A stretch of DNA of 64,000 nt, from the NCBI RefSeq assembly GCF_000214665.1, contig NC_015572.1, forward strand, positions 1,488,001 through 1,552,000, read 5' to 3'. Under the pieces are notes generated by a model. The model saw nothing but the letters and a program-made list of their open reading frames with translations. It was not told where the DNA came from and ran no database searches. The first letter of the stretch is position 1; every line of letters begins with the position of its first letter. The stretch comes from Methylomonas methanica MC09 (GTDB lineage Bacteria; Pseudomonadota; Gammaproteobacteria; Methylococcales; Methylomonadaceae). Made by a program: the position numbers and the translations under genes. Shown here one piece after another: positions 35,966 to 44,702 of this stretch.

Positions 35966-36982
35966 ATGGCAGTAAAAAACGACGCAACCGTTCTGGCTTT
36001 CGAGAAAAAACTGGTCCCTTCGGACGGCTACCTGTACGGCACGACCTGGAATGACCGCAGCAAAGTCAAGCCGCTGACATTAACGCCGAAATCGGTACGC
36101 GGCACCATTTCTAACCGTTTGAAACCCGCATTGCAAAACGACCCGTTAAAACTCAACGCCGAGGTGGAAAAGCCCAACTTACAAACCGTCGATGCCTGCG
36201 CCTTGGCCGAAGATCAAGACACCTTGAAACTCAGCTTTACCTTGAAGGTGTTGGGCGGCATCGATAAACCGTCCGCCAGTAACGGCCCTGAGTTCAATAA
36301 ATCCTATCACGGCGTGGCGCAAAACTATGTTGCCGAAACCGGCTTTACCGAACTGGCCAAACGCTACGCCATCAACATCGCCAATGGCCGTTATTTGTGG
36401 CGTAACCGGGTTGGTGCGGAAAAAGTCGAGGTGGTGGTGAGCTTAAACGAAGGCGAAACGCTGTCCTTCGACGCCAAACAGTTTTCCCTGCGCGATTTCA
36501 ATGCCGACAGTCCGGATTTGCAAAAGCTGGCTGGCAAAATCGCCGCCGCGTTGAGCGGCAATCTTCCCTATTTGCTGATCCGGGTTGAGGCCTATGCCTT
36601 GGTCGGCAGTGCTCAAGAAGTCTATCCCAGCGAAGAACTGGTGCTGGATAAAGGCAAGGGCAACAAAAGCAAAATTCTTTACGCCGTCAACGGCACTGCC
36701 GCGCTGCATTCGCAAAAAATCGGCAATGCCATCCGCACCATCGACACTTGGTATCCGGCTTTTGCTGAGGCAGGTATCGGTCCCATCGCCATCGAGCCTT
36801 ACGGTTCGGTTACCAACTTGGGCAAAGCCTTCCGTACCCCAAAAGACAAAGCCGACTTTTACTCATTGTTCGACCGCTTTGCCTTGGGCGAAACACTTGC
36901 CAGCAAGGATCAAGAGCATTACGTGATGGCGGTCTTGGTGCGCGGTGGCGTATTCGGTCAAAGCGGCAAGGAAAAGGAATAA
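35966..36982 (+). CDS. csy3: Csy3 (Cas7f), backbone subunit
   Basis: A 338-residue RAMP protein that forms the six-subunit backbone along the crRNA spacer. It has the N-terminal VLAFEKKLVPSDGYLYGTTW, NIANGRYLWRNRVGAE and LRGGV-type C-terminus (VLVRGGVFG) typical of Cas7f. AAGGAG is seven bases before the ATG at 35966, the strongest ribosome binding site of the operon, as fits a subunit needed in excess. A longer upstream frame overlaps csy2 and is rejected. Confidence 0.96.
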   Translation: MAVKNDATVLAFEKKLVPSDGYLYGTTWNDRSKVKPLTLTPKSVRGTISNRLKPALQNDPLKLNAEVEKPNLQTVDACALAEDQDTLKLSFTLKVLGGIDKPSASNGPEFNKSYHGVAQNYVAETGFTELAKRYAINIANGRYLWRNRVGAEKVEVVVSLNEGETLSFDAKQFSLRDFNADSPDLQKLAGKIAAALSGNLPYLLIRVEAYALVGSAQEVYPSEELVLDKGKGNKSKILYAVNGTAALHSQKIGNAIRTIDTWYPAFAEAGIGPIAIEPYGSVTNLGKAFRTPKDKADFYSLFDRFALGETLASKDQEHYVMAVLVRGGVFGQSGKEKE

Positions 36983-36985
36983 GCC

Positions 36986-37627
36986 ATGCACATTTATTTG
37001 GAAATCACCTTGCTGCCCAATCCCGAAATCGGCTTGAATTTTCTCTGGTCAAAAGTATTTCAGCAATTGCATTTGGGTTTCGTCGAAATGCAAGGCGGGG
37101 AAGGGCGGAGCCCTATCGGTGTCGGCTTTCCGAAATACTGGATTAAGGATGCCAAGTTCGGTTTGGGCGATAAATGCCGATTGTTCGCCGCCGACGAAGC
37201 TTCGCTGGAACGCTTTGCCGCGCCGCAGCGCTTGGCGCGCCTTAGCGACTATGTGCATTGCACCGGCATCCGTCCGGTGCCGGAAAAGCTTTCGGGTTAC
37301 GCGGTTTACCGGCGCGAGCGGCCCAAAACCAATCCCGAACGCTTGGCGCGGCGTTACGCCAAACGCCACGGGCTGGATCTGGAAACCGCTCTGAATACGA
37401 CCGTGGAACTGAAAGCGCCGGTCGGCGACGCCGTTTACCCGGCCACGTTTCGCTATGCGGACATGGCGATTCCTTCGGTGGCATTACCGTTCATTCGCTT
37501 GCAAAGCTTGAGCGGCGGACAGACGTTTTGTTTGTGGATCGCCAAAACCGAGGTTGCCGAGCCGGTAGTCGGTCGTTTTAGCACCTACGGGTTGAGCAGC
37601 AGCGCGGCGACAGTACCCGAATTTTGA
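36986..37627 (+). CDS. cas6f: Cas6f (Csy4), crRNA-processing endoribonuclease
   Basis: A 213-residue protein three bases after csy3. It starts MHIYLEITLLPNPE and has the catalytic histidine in QQLHLGF (H29, same number as in P. aeruginosa Csy4), an Arg-rich recognition helix (TNPERLARRYAKRHG) and a LQSLSGGQTF segment carrying the serine partner. It ends with the family-type YGLSS...PEF. An insertion of about 20 residues precedes the last strands. It cleaves after the repeat hairpin, giving an eight-base 5' handle CUUAGAAA and staying bound to the 3' hairpin. Confidence 0.95.
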   Translation: MHIYLEITLLPNPEIGLNFLWSKVFQQLHLGFVEMQGGEGRSPIGVGFPKYWIKDAKFGLGDKCRLFAADEASLERFAAPQRLARLSDYVHCTGIRPVPEKLSGYAVYRRERPKTNPERLARRYAKRHGLDLETALNTTVELKAPVGDAVYPATFRYADMAIPSVALPFIRLQSLSGGQTFCLWIAKTEVAEPVVGRFSTYGLSSSAATVPEF

Positions 37628-38145
37628 GCAAACGGGAGGGCCGGATTCGACGAGGCCAAGCGCCGCTTGCTGAAAATTGTTAGGGCTTGGAACGCGCACA
37701 ACCCGTTCCAAGCAAGCAACCACTATCGTCGGTCCGCCGTTAATTGATTGCGCCAGTTTTCCGCACGGTTTTTGTTGTCTTCGATGGTCGGGGAATCTTC
37801 GCGTCTGATTGGGCTGGGGTTTTAGCGGCTTGTTGATCGGGATTCATCGTTCCGATATGGACTACGCCATTGCGGGCGCAAATATCGACATCGTCGCCCA
37901 GGGTAGTAAACCAATGGCGTTACATACGGTTAAAAAGCCATAGTCTGGCAATACGCTGCAGCCGGGTTTAGCGGATATGGCCTAAGCGGCGAGGCCGGCG
38001 TACCCAAATTTTGACCCAAGTTTTTGCGCTCTTTAAAAATATAATAAAAATCAATTGGTTGCAGTCTGCGGGTTTTCGGAAGGGTAATAAGGCTTAAACC
38101 CTCCGCAAGCCGCTATGCAACTGGCTTGGAAGTTTTATACAATCA
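37628..38145 (+). promoter_or_regulatory. CRISPR leader region
   Basis: This 518-base gap lies between cas6f and the first repeat. It contains a ten-base inverted repeat GCTTGGAACG / CGTTCCAAGC (37685-37694, 37704-37713), probably operon termination or decay. The AT-rich part at 38010-38065 has TATAAT (38040-38045), a likely -10 element about 100 bases before the first repeat, and a consensus IHF site. A short stem CAAGCC / GGCTTG (38106-38111, 38123-38128) follows just before repeat 1. No protein gene was recognised. Confidence 0.7.
38049..38061 (+). promoter_or_regulatory. consensus IHF binding site in the leader
   Basis: AATCAATTGGTTG fits the IHF consensus WATCAANNNNTTR at every fixed position. 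It is 84 bases before the first repeat. IHF bending of the leader is known to be needed for integration in type I-F and I-E systems. Confidence 0.75.
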
Positions 38146-41100
38146 GTCCGCCGCCGCACAGGCGGCTTAGAAAAGACGGCGATACCCAGCCCTCGCTGGT
38201 CAGCAGTCCGCCGCCGCACAGGCGGCTTAGAAAATTCCCGGAGCGAGGCTCTGGTCTGTCCGGGCGTCCGCCGCCGCACAGGCGGCTTAGAAAGTCATTT
38301 TCCAGCGCTTCCAGTCCCTTCATACGTCCGCCGCCGCACAGGCGGCTTAGAAATCGTCGTCGTTTAAATGCCCGTCATTTTCCAGGTCCGCCGCCGCACA
38401 GGCGGCTTAGAAATATGTTGCAACAGCGCCAAATCGGTGGCGAACGTCCGCCGCCGCACAGGCGGCTTAGAAAAATACGCTGCCAGCTGCGCAAAAGATC
38501 GTCAAGTCCGCCGCCGCACAGGCGGCTTAGAAACAGCACGCTAGTTGGCGTCGCCTTAGGCTGCGGTCCGCCGCCGCACAGGCGGCTTAGAAACTTAGCA
38601 TCCATCAAAGTTTGCAAAGTATTTGGTCCGCCGCCGCACAGGCGGCTTAGAAAGTGTCAATGCCGGGGGTTTCGTCCTGGTATCTGTCCGCCGCCGCACA
38701 GGCGGCTTAGAAACTGTTATCTTTTACATCCTTTTTGGTGCACTCGTCCGCCGCCGCACAGGCGGCTTAGAAATTAGCCGGTCGGCCAGCGCCGGAGCGC
38801 TTGCCGTCCGCCGCCGCACAGGCGGCTTAGAAAGTAATCTTTAATCAGTGACTCGGCGTCGCTGCGTCCGCCGCCGCACAGGCGGCTTAGAAAACCCTAC
38901 ATCATGCGTTTTCGGTGTTCATTAAGTCCGCCGCCGCACAGGCGGCTTAGAAATGTCACGTACTGCGTTTCCGATAATCACGCTTGTCCGCCGCCGCACA
39001 GGCGGCTTAGAAAGGTGTACTGGTGCATGAAATGCCGCACTACAGGTCCGCCGCCGCACAGGCGGCTTAGAAAGGTCCCGTTGGCACAATCATAACTCTG
39101 ACACTGTCCGCCGCCGCACAGGCGGCTTAGAAAGCAGATGCTCAACGGCAACAACGAGTTGTCTGGTCCGCCGCCGCACAGGCGGCTTAGAAAGTATTGC
39201 GCGACAATCTGCTCGACGGTCATCTCGTCCGCCGCCGCACAGGCGGCTTAGAAAACATGCCCGCTACGGCAACATCCATTGCTGCAGTCCGCCGCCGCAC
39301 AGGCGGCTTAGAAAATCGAGCTACAGGAAAACACGGTCAGGCACGGGTCCGCCGCCGCACAGGCGGCTTAGAAAATCAAGCACGTGCTGCGTACCAAGCA
39401 CGGGCTGTCCGCCGCCGCACAGGCGGCTTAGAAATCGCTACGTTGTTTTCTATTGGTTTGGTAGCCGTCCGCCGCCGCACAGGCGGCTTAGAAATTCAGC
39501 TGGTCGTTCTCGGCCTTTTTGCGGTTGTCCGCCGCCGCACAGGCGGCTTAGAAATCAACGATGACCAAATCATCATCCAGCCGGCGGTCCGCCGCCGCAC
39601 AGGCGGCTTAGAAAAAACGCGCTATTTTTTCGCCGTGCTGCTCGATGTCCGCCGCCGCACAGGCGGCTTAGAAAGTAACGCCAATTTTTGCACAGCGTTT
39701 TTATCCGTCCGCCGCCGCACAGGCGGCTTAGAAAATTGGGCCGAAATGCCAAAAGGGGTGTCGATAGTCCGCCGCCGCACAGGCGGCTTAGAAATCCTTG
39801 ATTGCGTCGTCGTGTACTGTGCCGCCGTCCGCCGCCGCACAGGCGGCTTAGAAAAATCCGCGGGCGAGAACCAATACAACTTATTCGTCCGCCGCCGCAC
39901 AGGCGGCTTAGAAAAATCCACGGCAATTAGCGAGATAGCCCCCGCCGTCCGCCGCCGCACAGGCGGCTTAGAAAGATACGCGACGAATTTAACGCCAAGT
40001 TGGTGGGTCCGCCGCCGCACAGGCGGCTTAGAAAGCCAGCGCCTGGCTAAAGTATTTATTGCTGAAGTCCGCCGCCGCACAGGCGGCTTAGAAACTGCGG
40101 TCGCCGCCGGCGCGACCGGTTAACCAGTCCGCCGCCGCACAGGCGGCTTAGAAATGCTTTGATAGGCGTATTAAACAGCATGTCGGGTCCGCCGCCGCAC
40201 AGGCGGCTTAGAAAGATTGCATGCGGCGGTGCCAAAAGGTGATGCGGTCCGCCGCCGCACAGGCGGCTTAGAAAAACTAATCCCAGCGCCGTAATGCCCA
40301 CCTAAAGTCCGCCGCCGCACAGGCGGCTTAGAAATGCCCCAGGAGTGCCGGTAATCAAGGTAATCAGTCCGCCGCCGCACAGGCGGCTTAGAAAGGACAC
40401 GATCCGGAACCCCAGGAGACCGGACTGTCCGCCGCCGCACAGGCGGCTTAGAAAAAAGGAACATCAGCCGGACACGATCCGGAACCGTCCGCCGCCGCAC
40501 AGGCGGCTTAGAAAATCCTGATCCATCGTCGCAGTGTCCAGCTCGGGTCCGCCGCCGCACAGGCGGCTTAGAAAAGAAACAGTACGGCCAAGACACAGAC
40601 AATAAAGTCCGCCGCCGCACAGGCGGCTTAGAAAAAAAAACATGAGGCGGCATAACGGTATTACCGTCCGCCGCCGCACAGGCGGCTTAGAAACAACGTC
40701 GAACAAGCGGGCAACTGGATTAAACGTCCGCCGCCGCACAGGCGGCTTAGAAATGTTAGTAACGGGGGCGACGGTCGCGCCCGCGGTCCGCCGCCGCACA
40801 GGCGGCTTAGAAAAGGTCAAACGAGTATTTATAGAAATTCATACCGTCCGCCGCCGCACAGGCGGCTTAGAAACAACGTCGAACAGGCTGGAAATTGGAT
40901 TAAACGTCCGCCGCCGCACAGGCGGCTTAGAAAATAGCCGAAGATGTTATAGAGATGCGACGACAGTCCGCCGCCGCACAGGCGGCTTAGAAAATAAGTG
41001 GAGCAGCCAATAGAGTCGGGATACTGTCCGCCGCCGCACAGGCGGCTTAGAAAGCTACGTGGGCAGCGGGTCAGGTTAGCAGATTGTCCGCCGCCGCACA

Positions 41101-42434
41101 GGCGGCTTAGAAAAGTACCATTGTTGAACAGATAAAAATCTGTTTGTCCGCCGCCGCACAGGCGGCTTAGAAACGCTGCCCACGTAGCGGTAAGAAAAGT
41201 TAGTTGTCCGCCGCCGCACAGGCGGCTTAGAAAGCTACAGAATCGGCGGCCGATAGCGTCAACATGTCCGCCGCCGCACAGGCGGCTTAGAAAGCTACAG
41301 AATCGGCGGCCGATAGCGTCAACATGTCCGCCGCCGCACAGGCGGCTTAGAAAAGACCAATTATGACGATTTGATGGGATTGGCAAGTCCGCCGCCGCAC
41401 AGGCGGCTTAGAAAGGGTGAAAGCTGTGCCCAAGCTGGTGCGGGCCGTCCGCCGCCGCACAGGCGGCTTAGAAATAAATTCTTCGTCGCTTTGGCACGCC
41501 ACGCATGTCCGCCGCCGCACAGGCGGCTTAGAAACAGCCACTGTAGCCATGGCCGACGCATGGTTGGTCCGCCGCCGCACAGGCGGCTTAGAAAAACGGC
41601 TTTGCCGGCTATGTCGATCTGGCCGCGTCCGCCGCCGCACAGGCGGCTTAGAAAGACGAAAAGTCGGTCGATGTGCCCGATTCCAGGTCCGCCGCCGCAC
41701 AGGCGGCTTAGAAATTACGAATTCAAACCCAGGACCTACATTACCGGTCCGCCGCCGCACAGGCGGCTTAGAAACGTCAACGGTTGGGCCGCTTTTGCCT
41801 ATGCGAGTCCGTCGCCGCACAGGCGGCTTAGAAAAGACAGTGACGGAGCACCTAGTTTTATGGGCAGTCCGCCGCCGCACAGGCGGCTTAGAAATAAATA
41901 CCTGGCTACCGTGGATGCAATGGTATGTCCGCCGCCGCACAGGCGGCTTAGAAAGGATACTGCGCATTGATGGCCGCGATTTTAGCGTCCGCCGCCGCAC
42001 AGGCGGCTTAGAAAAACTGATCGTGCACTACAAACACGCGGTGTACGTCCGCCGCCGCACAGGCGGCTTAGAAAGCTGTCCAGATCAAACCAAAACCCAT
42101 CATTGGGTCCGCCGCCGCACAGGCGGCTTAGAAATTAATACAAAGCGCCATAGCCATGCGCGATCAGTCCGCCGCCGCACAGGCGGCTTAGAAAAAACGC
42201 TGGAAGAAGCGCAGCGACCGCCGCAAGTCCGCCGCCGCACAGGTGGCTTAGAAAGAATTAACCCACCGAATCGGCGTTATAGGAACGTCCGCCGCCGCAC
42301 AGGTGGCTTAGAAAGGAATACCAAGAGCAAGTAAAAGCTCTTGAATGTCCGCCGCCGCACAGGCGGCTTAGAAAGCCGAGCATGTTCCAGGCCTCAATCA
42401 CTAATGGTCCGCCGCCGCACAGGCGGCTTAGAAA
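38146..42434 (+). CRISPR. type I-F CRISPR array, 72 repeats and 71 spacers
   Basis: The 28-base repeat begins GTCCGCCGCC, has the palindrome GCCGCC-GCACA-GGCGGC, and ends CTTAGAAA. Position by position this is the type I-F layout (stem at 6-10 and 16-20, extended by G5-C21). Spacers are 32 bases except spacer 18 (33), 42 (31) and 54 (33). Variant repeats are number 62 (41807, C6 to T) and 69 and 70 (42227 and 42287, C18 to T). Repeats 71 and 72 are consensus. Leader and newest spacers are on the left. Spacers 52 and 53 are identical. Confidence 0.99.
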
Positions 42435-42728
42435 AATCATGCGCAGGGCAGGGCAGGATAGTCAAGGTCGGGACGTTAGGCGGTAGCTTCAGGACGCGCT
42501 TACTAAACAACGTAAGCGATAAGTACTGTTAACTGCCGTTATTGATTTTGCATTAGTTCGTTTTAACGGCTAAAAACTGTAATTCCCGGAGTATATAGGA
42601 AAATTTAGCCTGTAATTGTTTTGTGATACGAAACAAATAATACGTTAAATACCTGATTGAAATTATTTATTAGGGGTATATAGTTAAACCGTACTTAACA
42701 GCGGCTGAAACATTTCAAGGTGGCGAAT
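42435..42728. other. array-distal flank without a supported gene
   Basis: 294 mostly AT-rich bases between the last repeat and a small gene. No degenerate repeat and no terminator was recognised. The promoter of the small gene is probably here. Confidence 0.4.
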
Positions 42729-42890
42729 ATGAATAGAAGCAACAATGTGTATAGAAACGTAATGACCAAGTTGTTTTTGGTAACCGGTATTTTGAGTTTT
42801 ATGTCCGGTCAGTTCGTGGCGTCCACCTTTTTATTCGGCATGTCGTTTTTAAGCAGTAATCTGATTTTAGCTAAACCCGTTCGTGCGTAA
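42729..42890 (+). CDS. 53-residue membrane or exported peptide
   Basis: An ATG at 42729 with AAGGTGG upstream opens 53 codons: a basic start (MNRSNNVYRNVMTKL), then about 35 mostly hydrophobic residues (LFLVTGILSFMSG...STFLFGMSFLSSNLILA) and a short KPVRA tail. It may be a single- or double-spanning small membrane protein, or a precursor with a signal sequence. The family is not recognised. It is followed by a strong terminator and stands 380 bases before the exopolysaccharide operon. Confidence 0.5.
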   Translation: MNRSNNVYRNVMTKLFLVTGILSFMSGQFVASTFLFGMSFLSSNLILAKPVRA

Positions 42891-42949
42891 GTTTTGTATG
42901 TGACCTCCCCTGCTTGTCAAGCGGTAACTCCTGTGCCGCACACTCTATA

Positions 42950-42982
42950 GCCTCTACCGTTGCTCAGGTAGAGGCTTTTTTT
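42950..42982 (+). terminator. strong rho-independent terminator
   Basis: Nine-base stem GCCTCTACC / GGTAGAGGC with an eight-base loop, followed by seven T residues. It ends transcription from the small gene (and any read-through from the CRISPR array) before the exopolysaccharide operon. Confidence 0.85.
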
Positions 42983-43270
42983 GTGCCCGGTTTTTGTCAA
43001 ACTTTATCGGTTTCGCCGAGTTCGTTTAACCGAACTGCTTAGGCCTTAAATCAGTTTAATCATTAAAGCCGTTTGCCGAACCGGGTAATAAAAATCCCTT
43101 CATAAATCCTTAATTTTAGCCTCATCCGATCTTAATCAAATCAGTAGTTATTTCTCATCTTGCTTCTGTAATCTTGGTAAGCAAGTGACACGGGTCGATT
43201 GTTCGATACGTGTCGGCGGGATGGCATTAGCCACCTCGCTTTTCATAGAGAAACATGGGGATTAACAATA
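42983..43270 (+). promoter_or_regulatory. upstream region of the exopolysaccharide operon
   Basis: 288 bases without a gene that must hold the promoter of the operon. GGGGATTAAC near 43256 is the likely ribosome binding region of the first gene. No riboswitch (including cyclic-di-GMP type) was recognised. Confidence 0.4.
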
Positions 43271-44692
43271 ATGCCACTCGGTTTGGGACATATCTTCAAC
43301 GGGCTGTTCAAGCAATACGGGCACACGGTGATCCTGTTGTTGAGGGTTATCGATGTGGTCATGTTATTGGCCGCGGCCTGGCTGGCGCATTATTTTTGGT
43401 TGCGGGAAATAAACGTCGACTCGCATTACCGCTTCGTGATTGCCCTGGGCGTGTTGGGCGCCATCATTTTCTTCGAAATAGGGCAGGTGTACCGGCCCTG
43501 GCGCAACGATGCCATGCGCGGAGAGCTGCCGCGTATCGCGCGGGCTTGGTTGCTGGCACTGCTGACCGTGGTTTCGATTGTGTTTTTGGTGAGAATGCAT
43601 TTCTGGTTCGGCTCCAGTTACCGCTGGATCGCCTCCTGGGGCGTGTTGGGTTTGCTGCTGATGTTGGCGGCCCGGGGCGTGATGTCCCGGATATTGGGCT
43701 GGTTGCGGACACGCGGCTGGAGCCAGGGCCGCATCGTATTGGTAGGTTTGAATCATATGGCGGTCGCGGTAAGCCGGCAATTGAATCAGTCTTCCTGGGC
43801 CGGTTTGCAGGTAATCGGTTTTGTGGATGACCGGGAGGAAGACAGGCATTCGGTTGAGGACCTTGCATTGCCGCGTCTCGGCAAATTAAGCGATCTGACG
43901 CATATCGTTACCCAACGGGCGGTGGATGAAGTTTGGGTGGCGTTTCCGGGCGCGTCTCTGGCGGAAAGGGTGCAACACGAATTGCGGCATTTGCCGGTCA
44001 GCATCCGTTTGGTGATCGATTGTTTTGCCTTTAAACAAAGCAAGTTCCTCAGTCTGAATACGGTGGCCGGCATCCCCACGCTGGATGTATCCGTATCGCC
44101 CTTGCACGGCGTTAACCGCTATATCAAGGAACTGGAAGACCGATTGCTGGCGCTGGTTTTTTTGCTGCTGATCAGCCCCTTGATGTTGCTGATTGCCATT
44201 GGCGTCAAACTCAGTTCTCGCGGGCCGGTGTTTTATCGGCAGGAACGGGTGGGCTGGAACAACCGCAAATTCGTGATGCTGAAGTTTCGCTCCATGCCGG
44301 TGAATGCGGAAGCTAAAACCGGCGCCGTGTGGGCCAAGCCCGGCGAGAACCGCGCCACGCCCTTCGGTGCCTTTTTACGCAAAACCAGTCTGGACGAACT
44401 GCCGCAATTGATCAATGTGCTGAAAGGCGACATGTCCCTGGTGGGCCCGCGTCCCGAACGCCCGGATTTCGTGGAGGTATTTAAGGAACAAGTGCCCAAT
44501 TACATGAAAAAACACATGGTTAAGGCCGGCATTACCGGTTGGGCGCAAGTCAACGGCTGGCGCGGCGATACCGATTTGAACCAGCGCATCGAACACGATT
44601 TGTATTACATCCAGCATTGGTCGCTGTGGTTCGACCTGGAGATTGCCTTGCGGACTGTTTTAACCGGGTTTGTGAATAAAAATGCCTACTAG
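43271..44692 (+). CDS. WcaJ-like undecaprenyl-phosphate sugar phosphotransferase
   Basis: A 473-residue polyprenyl glycosylphosphotransferase that starts exopolysaccharide repeat-unit synthesis on undecaprenyl phosphate. The N-terminal part has about four to five membrane helices (to ~130), then a nucleotide-binding-like CoA-binding fold (~140-270). The C-terminal catalytic domain has RGPVFYRQERVG, KFRSMPVNAE, KTSLDELPQL, DMSLVGPRPE and AGITGWAQVNGWRGDT. The ATG at 43271 is preferred over the upstream frame, which lacks a membrane start. First gene of the exopolysaccharide operon. Confidence 0.93.
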   Translation: MPLGLGHIFNGLFKQYGHTVILLLRVIDVVMLLAAAWLAHYFWLREINVDSHYRFVIALGVLGAIIFFEIGQVYRPWRNDAMRGELPRIARAWLLALLTVVSIVFLVRMHFWFGSSYRWIASWGVLGLLLMLAARGVMSRILGWLRTRGWSQGRIVLVGLNHMAVAVSRQLNQSSWAGLQVIGFVDDREEDRHSVEDLALPRLGKLSDLTHIVTQRAVDEVWVAFPGASLAERVQHELRHLPVSIRLVIDCFAFKQSKFLSLNTVAGIPTLDVSVSPLHGVNRYIKELEDRLLALVFLLLISPLMLLIAIGVKLSSRGPVFYRQERVGWNNRKFVMLKFRSMPVNAEAKTGAVWAKPGENRATPFGAFLRKTSLDELPQLINVLKGDMSLVGPRPERPDFVEVFKEQVPNYMKKHMVKAGITGWAQVNGWRGDTDLNQRIEHDLYYIQHWSLWFDLEIALRTVLTGFVNKNAY

Positions 44693-44702
44693 GAACTATC
44701 TG

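Noticed and set aside
28982..37627. A Tn7-like (I-F3) CRISPR-associated transposon
   Set aside because: cas1 and cas2-3 are present and intact, csy1 and csy2 are separate genes, and there is no tniQ, tnsA, tnsB or tnsC.
40334..40426. Spacers 37 and 38 as overlapping protospacers
   Set aside because: They share only CCCCAGGAG and a nearby CCGG, at different offsets, which is too little to claim a common target.
38115..42334. Long frames on both strands reading repeated PPPHRRLR, RRRTGGLE, FLSRLCGGG and SKPPVRRRT motifs
   Set aside because: They are translations of the 28-base CRISPR repeat in different frames, not proteins.
42983..43270. Cyclic-di-GMP riboswitch before the exopolysaccharide operon
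   Set aside because: The conserved GEMM core sequences were not found.
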